A stretch of DNA of 46,743 nucleotides from an uncultured Pseudomonadota bacterium (GTDB taxonomy: Bacteria; Myxococcota_A; Bradymonadia; Bradymonadales; Bradymonadaceae). The DNA is taken from NCBI GenBank assembly GCA_950059285.1, contig CATLTV010000016.1:1-46743 (forward strand). The letters run 5' to 3'. Shown one piece after another: positions 11,101 through 20,213 of the stretch. The notes beneath the pieces are model-generated. The model was not told the origin of the DNA, ran no database searches, and saw nothing but the letters and a program-made list of their open reading frames with translations. Positions within the stretch are counted from its first letter, which is position 1. Each line of letters begins with the position of its first letter. Both the position numbers and the translations under genes were made by a program.

Positions 11101-11325
11101 ACGCTTCGTAAGCTCAAGGAATCCATGCAGGAGTCGGTCAAAAAAGAGCGACAAAAGCAGGAGAGTGGCCAGAAGGGAACGAGTCAGGAGAAGGTCAAAC
11201 TCCCGGGCTCATCAAAGCGTAATAAACCCGTCTACAGAGAGCTCTTGCAGGACGGTATGAAAGAGGATCGTTTGCAAGAATACGAGTCTGATATCGATCG
11301 CTACTACAAGAGCCTTGGGAATTGA
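8125..11325 (+). CDS. Giant DUF4175-like membrane protein with long coiled coil
   Basis: 1066 residues with a TTG start. An in-frame stop lies just upstream (8098-8100) and no ATG occurs in the first part of the protein, so TTG 8125 is the best choice. There are two membrane helices near residues 45-95 and a third near 172-195, then a large beta-rich exported-type domain (~220-460). The second half (~470-1040) is a very Glu/Lys/Gln-rich coiled coil. Proteins of this architecture (DUF4175-like) are regularly found with MoxR/DUF58/BatA clusters in Myxococcota. They may form an envelope scaffold, but the role is unknown. Confidence 0.8.
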   Translation: MDQETHHNKNERLERDLRTIETILRKTITHTQRPRVVDVLLWATIAYLSVTLGILLLAAIVPSATVAAPWLLAAGLSGVTVGLLVALYRVFWKGPDLYEIAAVLQREDAALRHDLVSALRFGHALRDGGFDSQRSSPALASLHVHRVANKLMELQSEGHLAELLPTHDIRPALWGLVGLGGCVMMPFVFATEWTTATLTGGVKDALVQMAGANAPEQRPVMGNLSLRMRPPEYTGLAEQMELFTTGNATVIEATYIGFDGFVLPVRAKKVELVTEFIDPPKDEGQPQKSVRSVEVYGGGRGRGGFVARQSLRYWFRAELDDGTLVEEGIRREITVKPDDAPQVNILSHEGQIEVSTDDVLELEFNIKDDFGLTEFARVTVFEGSEDEKRKPLDNPALESTPLELMGAVTLDLSEINLQPRDRLVVYIEAVDNNTLSGPGVGRSEPIVLYVSSPDDKHMKNIEAQQELVEALFLVLADYLETPLGTRVVDKNGNWSQVIEPELEAEERTNRFKTLGLSHQGAGEVYKQMGELVEVLKQDPLMVERDLTLFSSLYDQLIRQHRLGGKLLDRYKLAASQDQLAVSELGTLARWSSSHEEALEKGILRLEDLLFAQQAKNVEASMKEIRKLQERLKELLKEYKETQDPKLKEAIMREVQRLRSRMRELSRRMQSQIKQLPAEHVNREAIEQKQMENSANKVVNDFDSIEDLLEKGDIDGALEALEQLGENLEGMEQMVSDQFGKAEPESLSEFDKKMSELIDDANDLNELQKGLEKDTEDLQRQIQEEQSERMEQQLKQLKQEISSELKAQEKALKDANDKDLHRTVNEEREASLDALKKVQKALEQNDVEQALEQAEKSLESLDTMRFQAQMRKRFKRQGKERQALEGLDKKMPAMRNRADSIADQLSEMMDQGTSQAEKIDPRATKLAERQEKIQQRAEQIQKKIQDASKQYPGLQEELDAPMRQSQKSMGEAKQGLKKQQMQKALDEERQAIETLRKLKESMQESVKKERQKQESGQKGTSQEKVKLPGSSKRNKPVYRELLQDGMKEDRLQEYESDIDRYYKSLGN

Positions 11326-11326
11326 T

Positions 11327-12994
11327 ATGCATATGTCTCAGCAACAACAAGCCATGAATACGCGACATAAGATGATCGGTTTGCCTCTCAAGGTGTGTGT
11401 CTTAACTGCCTGTTTTGTATCAGCTTTGTTGGTTGGTTCTGTACGTGATCTTCACGCGCAAGGTGCGCCCTCTGACCTCACACAAGCCAACGTCAGGCCG
11501 CTTGATTTTGATGCGATTGAGGATCTTGTCTATGGCTGGAAGCTTGAAGAGGCATCGCCGCTCATCAAGGCATACTCGGCCCGCTATCCACAAGACCCGC
11601 GCGGTCTGTATCTCCAATCCATGGACGCGTTTTTCCACGGTGATTACACGCTCGCCAGAGATCTGATGGATCAGGCGCTGACCATTTCAGGGAGTCATCC
11701 CTACTGGGAGCAAACCAGGCAAGTGATTGAGAACACACGTGATGTGGTCAATGGCTATGAGGCCCACCTGAGCCCCAAAAAACGGTTCAAGGTGTATATT
11801 GCGCCTGGGCGCGATCGTGTCCTGCTTCCGTATGCGTTGGATGCGCTCGATACCGCGTATGATGAGCTTGGTAAGGAGCTTGGTGTGTATCCTCCCACAC
11901 CCATTCGCGTTGAGGTTTATCCCTCTACAGCCACGCTAGCAAAGGTCTCAACGTTGACGGACGAGGATATTCGCACCTCGGGGACCATCGCGCTGTGCAA
12001 GTATAACCGTTTGATGATCACAAGCCCCAAGGCGCTGATGCGAGGTTATGGTTGGGTGGACACGTTGGTGCATGAGTACGTGCACTACGCCATTAATATC
12101 AAGGCCAAGAGTCAGGTCCCGATCTGGATGCACGAGGGGATGGCCAAGTATCTCGAGAGGCGTTGGCGAGGAACGGATGCGCAGCGTTTGCCCCCGTCAA
12201 GTGAGCACCTGTTGTCTGAACGTGTGGCCAAGGATGACTTGATCACGTTTGCACAAATGCACCCATCCATGGCCAAGCTCCCCAGTCAGGAGGACGCTGC
12301 CGTGGCGTTTGCCGAGGTGTACACGGTGATGGAGTATTTACGCAAAGAACACGGTGAGGGCGCGTTTGCAAAGGTGTTGGATAACATCAATGCTGGTCAT
12401 GAAGCGCCCGAGGCGTTTGCGATGGTGCTTGATACAACCTTCCCCAAGTTTGAAAAGACATGGAAGTCGTATTTGAAGCGCCGTCCCAAGGTGGATTTTC
12501 CTGACGAAGCGCTCTTTGAAGAAAAGCTCCGCTTTGATGATGAGGGGTCGGCTGATGTGTCAGATCTCAAGCAGATTCCAAAGCCTGCCGCGCGCGATCA
12601 TGTACACCTTGGTGAAATGTTGATGGCTCGTGAGCGCTACAAGGCTGCGGTAGTTGAGTTTGATAAGGCCGTGATTTTGATGGGCGATACACACCCGATT
12701 GTGCAGACGCGGTTGGCGCAGAGCTTGCGAAAAATTGGCGAGCCCGAGCGAGCGTATAATGCGCTCAAGAAGGTCAAGGCGGCGTATCCTTCTTATGTCA
12801 TTACGTGGCATGAAATTGGTCGTGCTGCGTTCGATATGGGTCGGCACGGCGAGGCCAGAGATGCTTTTTATGAAGCCCTCAGAATCAACCCCTTTGATCC
12901 TGCTATTCACGAGGATCTGGCCAAAGCTCTCGACGCACTGGGTGACTCCAAGGGCGCAGAAAGAGAGAGGAATCTGGCAAAGCTTGTGAGCTAG
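11327..12994 (+). CDS. Exported TPR protein with HExxH peptidase-MA-like domain
   Basis: About 555 residues. The ATG at 11327 has GGGA six bases upstream; a TTG at 11315 overlaps the previous gene and is less likely. A signal peptide ends near DLHAQG. N-terminal TPR-like helices are followed by a gluzincin-type site, VHEYVHY at about residue 248, with the downstream WMHEGMAKYLE that supplies the third zinc ligand in peptidase MA families. C-terminal TPRs cover ~425-550. It is predicted to be a periplasmic zinc peptidase. As last gene of the MoxR run it ends 20 bp from the convergent VWA lipoprotein gene. Confidence 0.8.
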   Translation: MHMSQQQQAMNTRHKMIGLPLKVCVLTACFVSALLVGSVRDLHAQGAPSDLTQANVRPLDFDAIEDLVYGWKLEEASPLIKAYSARYPQDPRGLYLQSMDAFFHGDYTLARDLMDQALTISGSHPYWEQTRQVIENTRDVVNGYEAHLSPKKRFKVYIAPGRDRVLLPYALDALDTAYDELGKELGVYPPTPIRVEVYPSTATLAKVSTLTDEDIRTSGTIALCKYNRLMITSPKALMRGYGWVDTLVHEYVHYAINIKAKSQVPIWMHEGMAKYLERRWRGTDAQRLPPSSEHLLSERVAKDDLITFAQMHPSMAKLPSQEDAAVAFAEVYTVMEYLRKEHGEGAFAKVLDNINAGHEAPEAFAMVLDTTFPKFEKTWKSYLKRRPKVDFPDEALFEEKLRFDDEGSADVSDLKQIPKPAARDHVHLGEMLMARERYKAAVVEFDKAVILMGDTHPIVQTRLAQSLRKIGEPERAYNALKKVKAAYPSYVITWHEIGRAAFDMGRHGEARDAFYEALRINPFDPAIHEDLAKALDALGDSKGAERERNLAKLVS

Positions 12995-13014
12995 TTTATC
13001 AGGGCACCTGCGCG

Positions 13015-14286
13015 TCAGTCACATCTTCCAGTGTGCGTGGGCAGGCCCTGTGAGCACGCTGTCTCCACACATGAAGTGGCGACTTTGAGCGTGATGTTTT
13101 TGGACGATTGAATCTCTTCACAACGTGTGGGGCACAGGTGAATGGAGCTGCTATTGTAGCTTGCTCTCTGTATATAAAAGTCACCCTGATCGCATTGTGA
13201 TGCGTTGGATACGCGGGTCAGCAGGTGTGGGCTTTGTCCTTCGGGCTCAAGCTGTATGCCCACATGTTCACTGGTTGAGATGTAACTTTGATCCTGTGCT
13301 GGAGGCAGTGAGAAGACACAGGGGATGTAGCCCGAGTCGATGACTGCACGTGCTGATTGTTCAAGCATGGCTCCGTAGTTTGAGCTACGACACACGGAGA
13401 ACCGTAAGCCACCAGTTTGTTTGCTAAGCCGTTGGTATTCCACGCCTGGTTTTGGGGCGGTGGCGCACGACTTGGTTTGCACAGGGGCATCAGGTTGGAG
13501 CGTCCAGTCTATTTCGTCAGACATGCCAACGATGCTGTGTACTGTGACATCCTGTAAGATACTTTGTGGCCTTGTGATTTTATGAGCGGTGTCGATTTCA
13601 TTGAGCTCATTGATGAACATCTCAGCGCTGAGTCCAGAGGCATCATCTGTGATGACTGTGAGTACAAACTGGGCCTCTTCGCGTATGAATTCTTGCCATC
13701 CAAAAGGGGCGACTCTGAAGCTGTCGGCCTGTCGAAAGGTACGGAGGACAACATTGAGCGCATCCGAACTATTAACCCTCTGATGGTAATAGAGAAAGCG
13801 GTCGCTTTGTGAGGGCAGTCCATTCTGGCACAGCTCGCCAGAGTCACCATCAAGACAGAAGCCTCCAGCAGCATCAGAATCCACAATAAGAATGACACGG
13901 AAATCAAGCTCTGGATTATTGAGTAGGGGACGGAAAAACTCCTGAAGGCCCTGTTTAATGCGCGGGAGTTCTTCACGCATACTTCCTGATGAGTCGATGA
14001 CGAAGAGAAAGTCTGCGATGGGTTTTTGGAAGGTTTCCTGAATGGAGTAGGTTTGTGAGGCGCAGGGTTCGTCAGCGGCGAGGTAATCGGTGTTGATCTG
14101 CGCTTCAAGCTCATCAAGCCAGCCATCATCGTCGCTATCCTGTCCCTCGACAGGGTCTGGCGTGGCGATGTCTTTTGTGGGGTCTGACGTGGGCGAGAAT
14201 GGGTTATCCTGAGCGTCTTCACCGCAGGCGGAGACGCTCAGGACAAGGAGCACAATGGCGAGGATATAGTTGTGTGTATGTGCCAT
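13015..14286 (-). CDS. VWA-domain lipoprotein
   Basis: 423 residues. The N-terminus ends in lipobox LSVSAC at about residue 21, then a D/P-rich spacer with one TSP3-like unit (DSDDDGWLDELE). The VWA domain opens with FVIDSSGSM, an intact MIDAS, and continues to about residue 320. The C-terminal part is rich in cysteines, suggesting disulfides outside the cytoplasm. It follows the aldolase gene by 11 bp on the same strand, so it may be co-transcribed, but nothing ties it functionally to aromatic catabolism. Ligand unknown. Confidence 0.85.
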   Translation of the reverse strand: MAHTHNYILAIVLLVLSVSACGEDAQDNPFSPTSDPTKDIATPDPVEGQDSDDDGWLDELEAQINTDYLAADEPCASQTYSIQETFQKPIADFLFVIDSSGSMREELPRIKQGLQEFFRPLLNNPELDFRVILIVDSDAAGGFCLDGDSGELCQNGLPSQSDRFLYYHQRVNSSDALNVVLRTFRQADSFRVAPFGWQEFIREEAQFVLTVITDDASGLSAEMFINELNEIDTAHKITRPQSILQDVTVHSIVGMSDEIDWTLQPDAPVQTKSCATAPKPGVEYQRLSKQTGGLRFSVCRSSNYGAMLEQSARAVIDSGYIPCVFSLPPAQDQSYISTSEHVGIQLEPEGQSPHLLTRVSNASQCDQGDFYIQRASYNSSSIHLCPTRCEEIQSSKNITLKVATSCVETACSQGLPTHTGRCD

Positions 14287-14297
14287 AAGGCTTTGGT

Positions 14298-15323
14298 TTA
14301 AGTGGTCTTTTTGCGCTTGAGGTCAAGGGCAACATCAACGATCATATCTTCCTGACCTCCGATCATGCGTCGATTTCCAAGCTCGACGAGGATATCTCTT
14401 GGGTCGACGTCATGAAGTTTGGCAGCTCGTTCGGTGTGAAGCAAGAACGATGAGTAGACGCCTGCATATCCAAGCATGAGCGCGTTTCCATCGGTTTGAA
14501 CGGGGCGTTGTTGGAGGGGGCGAACGAGTTTATCGGCGGCATCCATGAGGGGATAGAGATCCACGCCAGTATTGATGTTCATGCGTTCGGTCACAGCGAT
14601 GAGGACTTCAAGAGGGCAGTTTCCTGCGCCAGCGCCCATGCCTGCGACGGAGCCATCCACACGATGAGCGCCTGCTTCAATGGCGAGGATTGTGTTGGCT
14701 ACTCCCAGGCCAAGGTTGTGGTGGTTATGGAAGCCGATTTGCACGTCGAGGTTTTCACGCATTGCGGTGATTTTTTCGGTGGTTTCGTGCATCAGGAGCG
14801 CGCCTGCGGAGTCAGTGACATAGACGCAGTGAGCGCCATAGCTTTCCATGAGTTTGGCCTGTTCCACGAGCTGACTGGTGGGGATCATATGGGCCATCAT
14901 CAGGAATCCGACGACGTCCATATCGAGGGATCGTGCGTATTCGATATGTTGTCGTGAGATGTCAGCCTCGGTGCAGTGTGTGGCGATGCGGATGGTGTCC
15001 ACGCCGAGGTCCTTGGCCATCTTGATGTCTTCGCGCGTACCGATGCCAGGCAGGAGGAGGGCTGCAAGCTTGGAGTGTGTGAGGACGTCACGCACAGCGG
15101 TGATGTATTCTTCTTCAGTGTGCCGTGAGAATCCGTAGTTGACGGAGTTTCCGTTCAGGCCATCGCCGTGGCTGACTTCAATGAGGTCAATTTTTGCTTC
15201 ATCGAGTTTTTTGGCGATCTCAACCATCTGATCGACGGTGTACTGATGTGCGAGCGCGTGCATGCCATCACGGAGGGTGCAGTCATTGATAATGAGTTTT
15301 TGATCGGTCACGGTATGCTCCAT
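14298..15323 (-). CDS. mhpE: 4-hydroxy-2-oxovalerate aldolase
   Basis: 341 residues, the usual length for MhpE/DmpG. It carries TLRDGMHAL near the N-terminus (catalytic Arg-Asp pair), the EVSHGDGL motif, and the metal-binding HNHHNLGLG segment near residue 200. The enzyme splits 4-hydroxy-2-oxovalerate into pyruvate and acetaldehyde, and normally forms a tunnel complex with the acylating acetaldehyde dehydrogenase encoded immediately upstream (78 bp apart). It is the lower part of catechol meta-cleavage or phenylpropionate degradation. Confidence 0.93.
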   Translation of the reverse strand: MEHTVTDQKLIINDCTLRDGMHALAHQYTVDQMVEIAKKLDEAKIDLIEVSHGDGLNGNSVNYGFSRHTEEEYITAVRDVLTHSKLAALLLPGIGTREDIKMAKDLGVDTIRIATHCTEADISRQHIEYARSLDMDVVGFLMMAHMIPTSQLVEQAKLMESYGAHCVYVTDSAGALLMHETTEKITAMRENLDVQIGFHNHHNLGLGVANTILAIEAGAHRVDGSVAGMGAGAGNCPLEVLIAVTERMNINTGVDLYPLMDAADKLVRPLQQRPVQTDGNALMLGYAGVYSSFLLHTERAAKLHDVDPRDILVELGNRRMIGGQEDMIVDVALDLKRKKTT

Positions 15324-15400
15324 GAGAGGATGTCTATTTAAAGGTGTAGAAAAGTATTTTTATTTCAGTGTGTTGTGTCTTTGTGGTGTGGAGCACCTGT

Positions 15401-16345
15401 TCACAGGGCTTGCAAGCGTTTGGCGATGATTTCACCGACGCGCATGGCCGCGCTGGTCATGATATCGAGGTTGCCAGCATATTTTGGGAGGTAGTCACCT
15501 GCGCCCTCAACCTCGAGGAATGTGGAGACTTTGAGGCATGTGACATGACCTGTGCCAGGGATGAAGATGCCTGGTTCATCAAAGAGTTCAAACACGGGTT
15601 CTTGAACGAGGCGGTAGCCAGGCACGTAGAGGGCGACCTCCTTGACGACGTCCTTGATTGCGGCAGCGAGCTTGTCTTGATCGGCAGGTTTGCAGAGCGC
15701 GTAGACGGTGTCACGCATGATGAGGGGAGGGTCAGCAGGGTTCAAGATGATGATGGCCTTGCCTTTTTGAGCGCCGCCGACCTGTTCAATGCCACGTGAT
15801 GTGGTGACCGTGAACTCATCGATGTTTGCGCGTGTGCCTGGTCCTGCCGATCGCGAGGAGATTGAGGCCACGATTTCACCATAGAAGACCTCGGTGAGCT
15901 GAGAGAGCGCCCAGATGATGGGGATGGTGGCCTGGCCGCCACATGTGACCATGTTGACGTTTGGCTGATCGATATGTTCCTTGAGGTTTGCGACAGGGAC
16001 GACATAGGGACCGATGGCAGCGGGAGTGAGGTCGACGATGCGCTTGCCGTGTGCGGTGAGGAGTTCATGATGGCGAGCGTGCGCGCCAGCGCTGGTGGCA
16101 TCAAAGACGATCTTGGTGCGCTCAAGCACATCGGTGTCATTGATCAGGCCATCGATGCCCTCATGAGTGGTTTTGACGCCACGTGCTCTGGCCTTGGCGA
16201 GTCCATCGGAGTCGGGGTCGATGCCTACCATCATTTCGACGTGGAGGGAGGGGCATTTTTCCTGGATTTTAATGAGGAGGTCGGTGCCGATGTTGCCAGA
16301 GCCGAGGATGGCGACGCCTGTGGTGGTGTTCTCGCTGGTGTTCAT
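15401..16345 (-). CDS. mhpF: Acetaldehyde dehydrogenase (acylating)
   Basis: 314 residues, normal for MhpF/DmpF. It has an NAD-binding GSGNIGTDL near residue 15 and the catalytic cysteine in [13 protein letters not shown] near residue 135. It converts acetaldehyde, NAD and CoA to acetyl-CoA, receiving acetaldehyde from the adjacent aldolase. A 50-bp gap separates it from the small membrane-protein gene upstream. Confidence 0.93.
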   Translation of the reverse strand: MNTSENTTTGVAILGSGNIGTDLLIKIQEKCPSLHVEMMVGIDPDSDGLAKARARGVKTTHEGIDGLINDTDVLERTKIVFDATSAGAHARHHELLTAHGKRIVDLTPAAIGPYVVPVANLKEHIDQPNVNMVTCGGQATIPIIWALSQLTEVFYGEIVASISSRSAGPGTRANIDEFTVTTSRGIEQVGGAQKGKAIIILNPADPPLIMRDTVYALCKPADQDKLAAAIKDVVKEVALYVPGYRLVQEPVFELFDEPGIFIPGTGHVTCLKVSTFLEVEGAGDYLPKYAGNLDIMTSAAMRVGEIIAKRLQAL

Positions 16346-16395
16346 GGTGTGCTCTTTAAGTGTTTGTGTTGATGGTTGTTTTTGCTTTTATGGGG

Positions 16396-16734
16396 TTAGC
16401 GTGGGTTGACCTTGACGGGACCTTTCCATTCGGAGTTTTGTGAGGACTTCCATGGAGAGTTTTTTTCATCGTCATTGGCTGGGCCTAACCATTTTCCGTT
16501 GCGAGAGCCCGAACTTTCGGGCGTATCTCCTCTGAGTTTATCGGGGTCAACGCGTGTCGCACGTTGTTCAATGGAGTCCTGGTAGACGTCCTTCATTTCC
16601 TTGACAGGTTTAAGGTTTTTGACGGTGTGCTGAACCTGAGTTTGTGAGGGGAGCTTGTCCTGAAACAGGTAAAGCGCCCCGATGAGGAGGACAGGTAGAA
16701 GCACGATGATAATGAAAAAGAGGGCTTTTTTCAT
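16396..16734 (-). CDS. Small single-span membrane protein
   Basis: 112 residues that I do not recognise. Residues 5-24 form one strong membrane helix after MKK. The rest is hydrophilic, rich in Lys, Asp, Ser and Trp-containing repeats (two copies of an SxWKGP/SPWKS-like unit near the C-terminus). It lies between the hydratase and acetaldehyde dehydrogenase genes on the same strand with short gaps, so it is likely co-transcribed. No function can be assigned from sequence. Confidence 0.65.
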   Translation of the reverse strand: MKKALFFIIIVLLPVLLIGALYLFQDKLPSQTQVQHTVKNLKPVKEMKDVYQDSIEQRATRVDPDKLRGDTPESSGSRNGKWLGPANDDEKNSPWKSSQNSEWKGPVKVNPR

Positions 16735-16764
16735 GAGTCTTCGATGGTGCTTGAGAGCTGTGCT

Positions 16765-17532
16765 CTAGATGAATTTAACGGAGAGACTACCAAGGTGTGC
16801 GATTTCAGCGGAGAGGAAGTCGCCGCGCGTGACAGGAGTGACAGGACCGAGCGCGCCAGAGAGGATGATCTGGCCTGCCTTGAGGGGTTGGTCCATGTCG
16901 CGCAGGGTGTTTGCAAGCCAGGACATGGCGGTGATGGGATGGCCCATGGAGGCAGCGCCAGCGCCAGTGGAGACGACGCTTCCGTTTTTACGCAACAACA
17001 TGCCACAGCGTTCAAGGGGCACATCGTGAAGTTTGACGGGATCTTGACCGAGGACAAACAGGCCGCTTGATGCGTTGTCTGCGATGGTGTCCTGGTAGGT
17101 GATCTTCCAGTCGGCGATGCGTGAATCGATGATTTCGATCGCGGGTAAGAGGTAGGCTGTGGCGTTGATAATGTCGGCGGCGGTGATGTAATCCTTGTCG
17201 AGATCCTGACCGAGTACAAACGCGATCTCAGCCTCAGCGCGAGGTTGCATCAGGCGGTCAATTTGAACAGGTTCACCAAGGGGGACGAGCATATCAGGGA
17301 GGAGTCCGCCGAAGTCGGGGGCCGATACGCCAAGTTGTTTTTGTACTGCACGACTGGTGAGCCCGATTTTGCTCCCAATGCGAGGGAGTTGTCTGGCTTC
17401 TAGGTTGAGTTGTTGGATCGTGTATGCCTCCTCGGTGGTCAGTTCAGGGTGAAGTTGCGTGAGGGGTTGGCAGCCTGTGTGTTGCTCCTGAGCGGTGCGT
17501 AAGGTTTGAGCCAGTGAGGAGAGGTTGGTCAT
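16765..17532 (-). CDS. mhpD: 2-keto-4-pentenoate hydratase
   Basis: 255 residues. It aligns by eye with MhpD/DmpE: KIGLTSRAVQKQLGV near residue 55, QPRAEAEIAFVL near 97, IEIIDSRIADWKI near 132, DNASSGLFVLG near 152, and ILSGALGPVTPV near 222. It hydrates 2-oxopent-4-enoate to 4-hydroxy-2-oxovalerate, the substrate of the aldolase in this run. It is distinct from the second family member at 27373, which looks like the decarboxylase. Confidence 0.9.
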   Translation of the reverse strand: MTNLSSLAQTLRTAQEQHTGCQPLTQLHPELTTEEAYTIQQLNLEARQLPRIGSKIGLTSRAVQKQLGVSAPDFGGLLPDMLVPLGEPVQIDRLMQPRAEAEIAFVLGQDLDKDYITAADIINATAYLLPAIEIIDSRIADWKITYQDTIADNASSGLFVLGQDPVKLHDVPLERCGMLLRKNGSVVSTGAGAASMGHPITAMSWLANTLRDMDQPLKAGQIILSGALGPVTPVTRGDFLSAEIAHLGSLSVKFI

Positions 17533-17548
17533 GATATACTCGCTGATA

Positions 17549-17920
17549 TTATGTTGTAATCCAGATAGTTAGTGCAGTAGCCCAGTAAAGCACCGCTCCC
17601 GTTGCAGGCCACATGGCGAGTTTCATGTCCTGTCTTGCGACAAGAATGGCCATGAAGATCGCGCACATACCAAGGGGCATGCTGATAAAGGGGAAGGGGA
17701 GCCCGAGCATGGTCCCACCATAGCTTTCGGAGAGCAATTTGGCCATAAGCACTTCAAGCCCAAGTGAGCCAAGACCGATGCCCGCAGCGCCCAGCCCAAT
17801 AGCGGAGATGGTGCCATAGGAGAAGTGTCTGAACAGGCCAAGGCGCTTGGCTTTTTCATGTGCAGGACGGGGCGCTTGCTCATCCTGCGTTTGAGGGGCA
17901 TCTGGTGTGGTGTGCGTCAT
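17549..17920 (-). CDS. Small multi-span membrane protein
   Basis: 123 residues that I do not recognise. A charged N-terminal 30 residues is followed by about three hydrophobic segments (near 35-60, 70-92 and 100-122). The start overlaps the stop of the upstream GT-C-like gene by 4 nt, so it is translated with it and may be a partner subunit. Nothing suggests an enzyme site. Confidence 0.65.
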   Translation of the reverse strand: MTHTTPDAPQTQDEQAPRPAHEKAKRLGLFRHFSYGTISAIGLGAAGIGLGSLGLEVLMAKLLSESYGGTMLGLPFPFISMPLGMCAIFMAILVARQDMKLAMWPATGAVLYWATALTIWITT

Positions 17921-19458
17921 GGTAAGAACCTGTTGGCGTAGAATTGATAGAATCGCTTGAAGGTGATCGCGCCAAAGGCGTTTACAGCAGCGCCGAAGAC
18001 GATAGCGGCCTTGACGCCGCGTGAGATGGGGTGTCGTCCTGTGGCGATGAGCATCATCAGGTAGATGGTATAATCGAGGCTAAAGCGGAATCCAAACTGT
18101 TCATATCCCGTGTTCTGGTAAAAGAGTCCAGGAACAGCGCACACGGCGACGGTGAACCAGAGTGCGCGATGCCAGAAGCGATCATCTGCCCCTTCTCGCT
18201 TTGCTGGCCAGAGCAATACGACAAGAGCAGGTGTGGTGACAAGGAGGCTCATGCCATGCGTGCTGACGATGACATAGGGGTAGGTGGTCTTGAGCGTGGG
18301 CAGTAGCGTCCACATGGCGGTCAGGTTGATGGAGAGGAAGTGGTAAGCAAACAGGCCATGTTCCTTGATGCGTTGGAGCTGTCCTGCGGCGAGGTAGGTG
18401 TGTCCAAACTCGGAGAAGGAATCAAACCTGATCTTGTTCATCACCATCAGGCTGATACCCATGACAAGGCAAGGAATACAGAATGCGACAAGCTTCTTGA
18501 GTGCCCAGCCAAACTGCTCTTTTTTGAGCAGTTTGCCACCAGGGAAGAACACAAACAGAAAGAAGAACACCGAGGTAAACAGCAACGGTGTACGTGTTGA
18601 AAAGGCCAGCGCACAGAAGATCCCTGCGAGCAAAGGATGCCGTGCATCGATGGCGCTGAGCACATAAAGGAGCGTGAACGTCACCCCCATAATCAGCGCG
18701 GTGAACCACACCTGTCCAAGGACGCTGCACCAGAAGTGGGCCGTGGAGAGGGCAAAGAGCGCGACGATCCAGAAATTGTCCTTGCGACTCCTTCCAGAGC
18801 GTCCACCGAGGCTAAGTCGTTCAAGTAGAATGTAAAAGAGGGCGACATTGAATGAGGCAAACAGGAGCGTCCAGAGCACATCGTTGATCTTGTAGCCCTG
18901 GATAAGAGCGAGTGGCATCATCATGATCGCGGGGCCAGGAGGGAAGGAGACAAAGAAGTGTCGTTTGGTCTTCCTGCGGTCGATGGCCTGCGGTTCGATG
19001 TGCATCTCTTTTTTATCAAGGCGCTTGAACCTGCCCGAGCGCTTTCGGTCCATCCAGATTCCTTGAACAACCTCGCCATCTTTGAGGGTCAGTTCCCAGT
19101 AGCTAGCCCAGTCATTGCCATGAGGTGGGTTGCGATCCATCTCAAAGGGGAGGCGTCCTTCACGTCGTTTTTGAGCCTCTTCGTTGCCCAATTTGGCGAG
19201 GATCATATCGTTGTAGATGTTGGCAAGGTAGACAAAGTGGTTGTCTGCGGAGGGGGCCTTGACGCGGTTAAATGCTGTGATCCCATAGATGGTGAAGGTC
19301 ATGAAGAAGAGCGCCAGAGGGATTTTCCAGCGTCCGCTTTTCCACCATGCTTTCAGGCGAGCGAAGATGGTTGCGCCGACGAGCGCGTCGGCGACGGTTT
19401 GATCTTCATGGAGCTCCTCTTGATCGAGAGCGTAGGGGTGTCCTGGTTGATGTAACAT
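17917..19458 (-). CDS. Multi-span GT-C-like membrane protein
   Basis: 513 residues with roughly ten membrane helices starting near residue 48. A large loop after the first helix (~65-170) contains acidic residues, as in GT-C glycosyltransferases of the dolichyl-phosphate-mannose type. I cannot point to a diagnostic motif, so the family is inferred from topology. It is the first gene of the minus-strand run that continues into mhpD/F/E. The long hairpin at 19495-19559 separates it from the glutathione peroxidase gene. Confidence 0.65.
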   Translation of the reverse strand: MLHQPGHPYALDQEELHEDQTVADALVGATIFARLKAWWKSGRWKIPLALFFMTFTIYGITAFNRVKAPSADNHFVYLANIYNDMILAKLGNEEAQKRREGRLPFEMDRNPPHGNDWASYWELTLKDGEVVQGIWMDRKRSGRFKRLDKKEMHIEPQAIDRRKTKRHFFVSFPPGPAIMMMPLALIQGYKINDVLWTLLFASFNVALFYILLERLSLGGRSGRSRKDNFWIVALFALSTAHFWCSVLGQVWFTALIMGVTFTLLYVLSAIDARHPLLAGIFCALAFSTRTPLLFTSVFFFLFVFFPGGKLLKKEQFGWALKKLVAFCIPCLVMGISLMVMNKIRFDSFSEFGHTYLAAGQLQRIKEHGLFAYHFLSINLTAMWTLLPTLKTTYPYVIVSTHGMSLLVTTPALVVLLWPAKREGADDRFWHRALWFTVAVCAVPGLFYQNTGYEQFGFRFSLDYTIYLMMLIATGRHPISRGVKAAIVFGAAVNAFGAITFKRFYQFYANRFLP

Positions 19459-19494
19459 GTTCTCACAGCGATGTTTGGGTTGACGTGAACGTTG

Positions 19495-19559
19495 AGAAGG
19501 CGAACTGGAGCATTTTTGTATTTACGCAGTAAATACAAAAATGCTCCAGTTCGCCTTCT
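19495..19559. terminator. Long perfect hairpin after glutathione peroxidase gene
   Basis: A 31-bp perfect inverted repeat (19495-19525 with 19529-19559) has a 3-nt spacer. It lies 37 bp past the peroxidase stop and 37 bp before the start of the GT-C-like gene, both on the minus strand. There is no T-run at the outer end; AT-rich sequence is near the loop instead. Confidence 0.65.
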
Positions 19560-19595
19560 GGGTTTAGTCGATTTAAGAGGTTGAATCAACAGGAC

Positions 19596-20087
19596 CTAAA
19601 CGACACCGAGTGCTTTTTTGATGTCCTGTTCAAGGTCTTCGGGTTTTGTGGTGGGAGCGTAGCGGTCAAGGATCGTACCATCCTTGGCGATGAGGAACTT
19701 GGTGAAGTTCCACTTGATCTTTTGTGTGTTCAGCACGCCCTTGGCTTCTTTTTTAAGCTGGACATAGAGTGGATGTGTGCTGTCACCATTGACGTCGATC
19801 TTGGAGAACATGGGGAACGTGACACCGTAGTTGACTTCACAGAACTCTGTGATTTCGGCCTCGGAGCCAGGTTCTTGCGAGCCAAATTGGTTGCAGGGAA
19901 AGCCAAGAATGACGAGGCCCTGATCTTTATAACGCTTGTACAGGGCCTCAAGCCCTTTATACTGTGGGGTAAGTCCGCACTTTGACGCGGTGTTGACGAT
20001 AAGCAGAACCTGGTCCTTGTAGCTCTCCAGCGTGGTCTCGCTTCCTGTGATTGTGGTGACATTCACGGTATAATCTAATGTGGTCAT
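19596..20087 (-). CDS. Glutathione peroxidase family protein
   Basis: 163 residues from the ATG at 20087, which has AAGGAG eight bases upstream; an ATG at 20141 lacks a binding site. Thioredoxin-fold peroxidase with the catalytic Cys37 in [11 protein letters not shown], the glutamine-containing motif [12 protein letters not shown], and the tryptophan motif KWNFTKFL. It is a Cys enzyme, not a selenoprotein. It reduces hydroperoxides with thioredoxin or glutathione in the cytoplasm or periplasm. No signal peptide is seen from the chosen start. It is monocistronic, followed by the long hairpin at 19495. Confidence 0.92.
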   Translation of the reverse strand: MTTLDYTVNVTTITGSETTLESYKDQVLLIVNTASKCGLTPQYKGLEALYKRYKDQGLVILGFPCNQFGSQEPGSEAEITEFCEVNYGVTFPMFSKIDVNGDSTHPLYVQLKKEAKGVLNTQKIKWNFTKFLIAKDGTILDRYAPTTKPEDLEQDIKKALGVV

Positions 20088-20213
20088 GGCATCATCTCCT
20101 TGATGTGAGGTGTGTGTAGAAAGGATCGTGTCCTTATGCATTTCTGCGTCTTGAACATAATAAGTTGCACTGATAGTGCAATGTTTATTTTATTGCACCG
20201 TTAGGGAAAAAAC

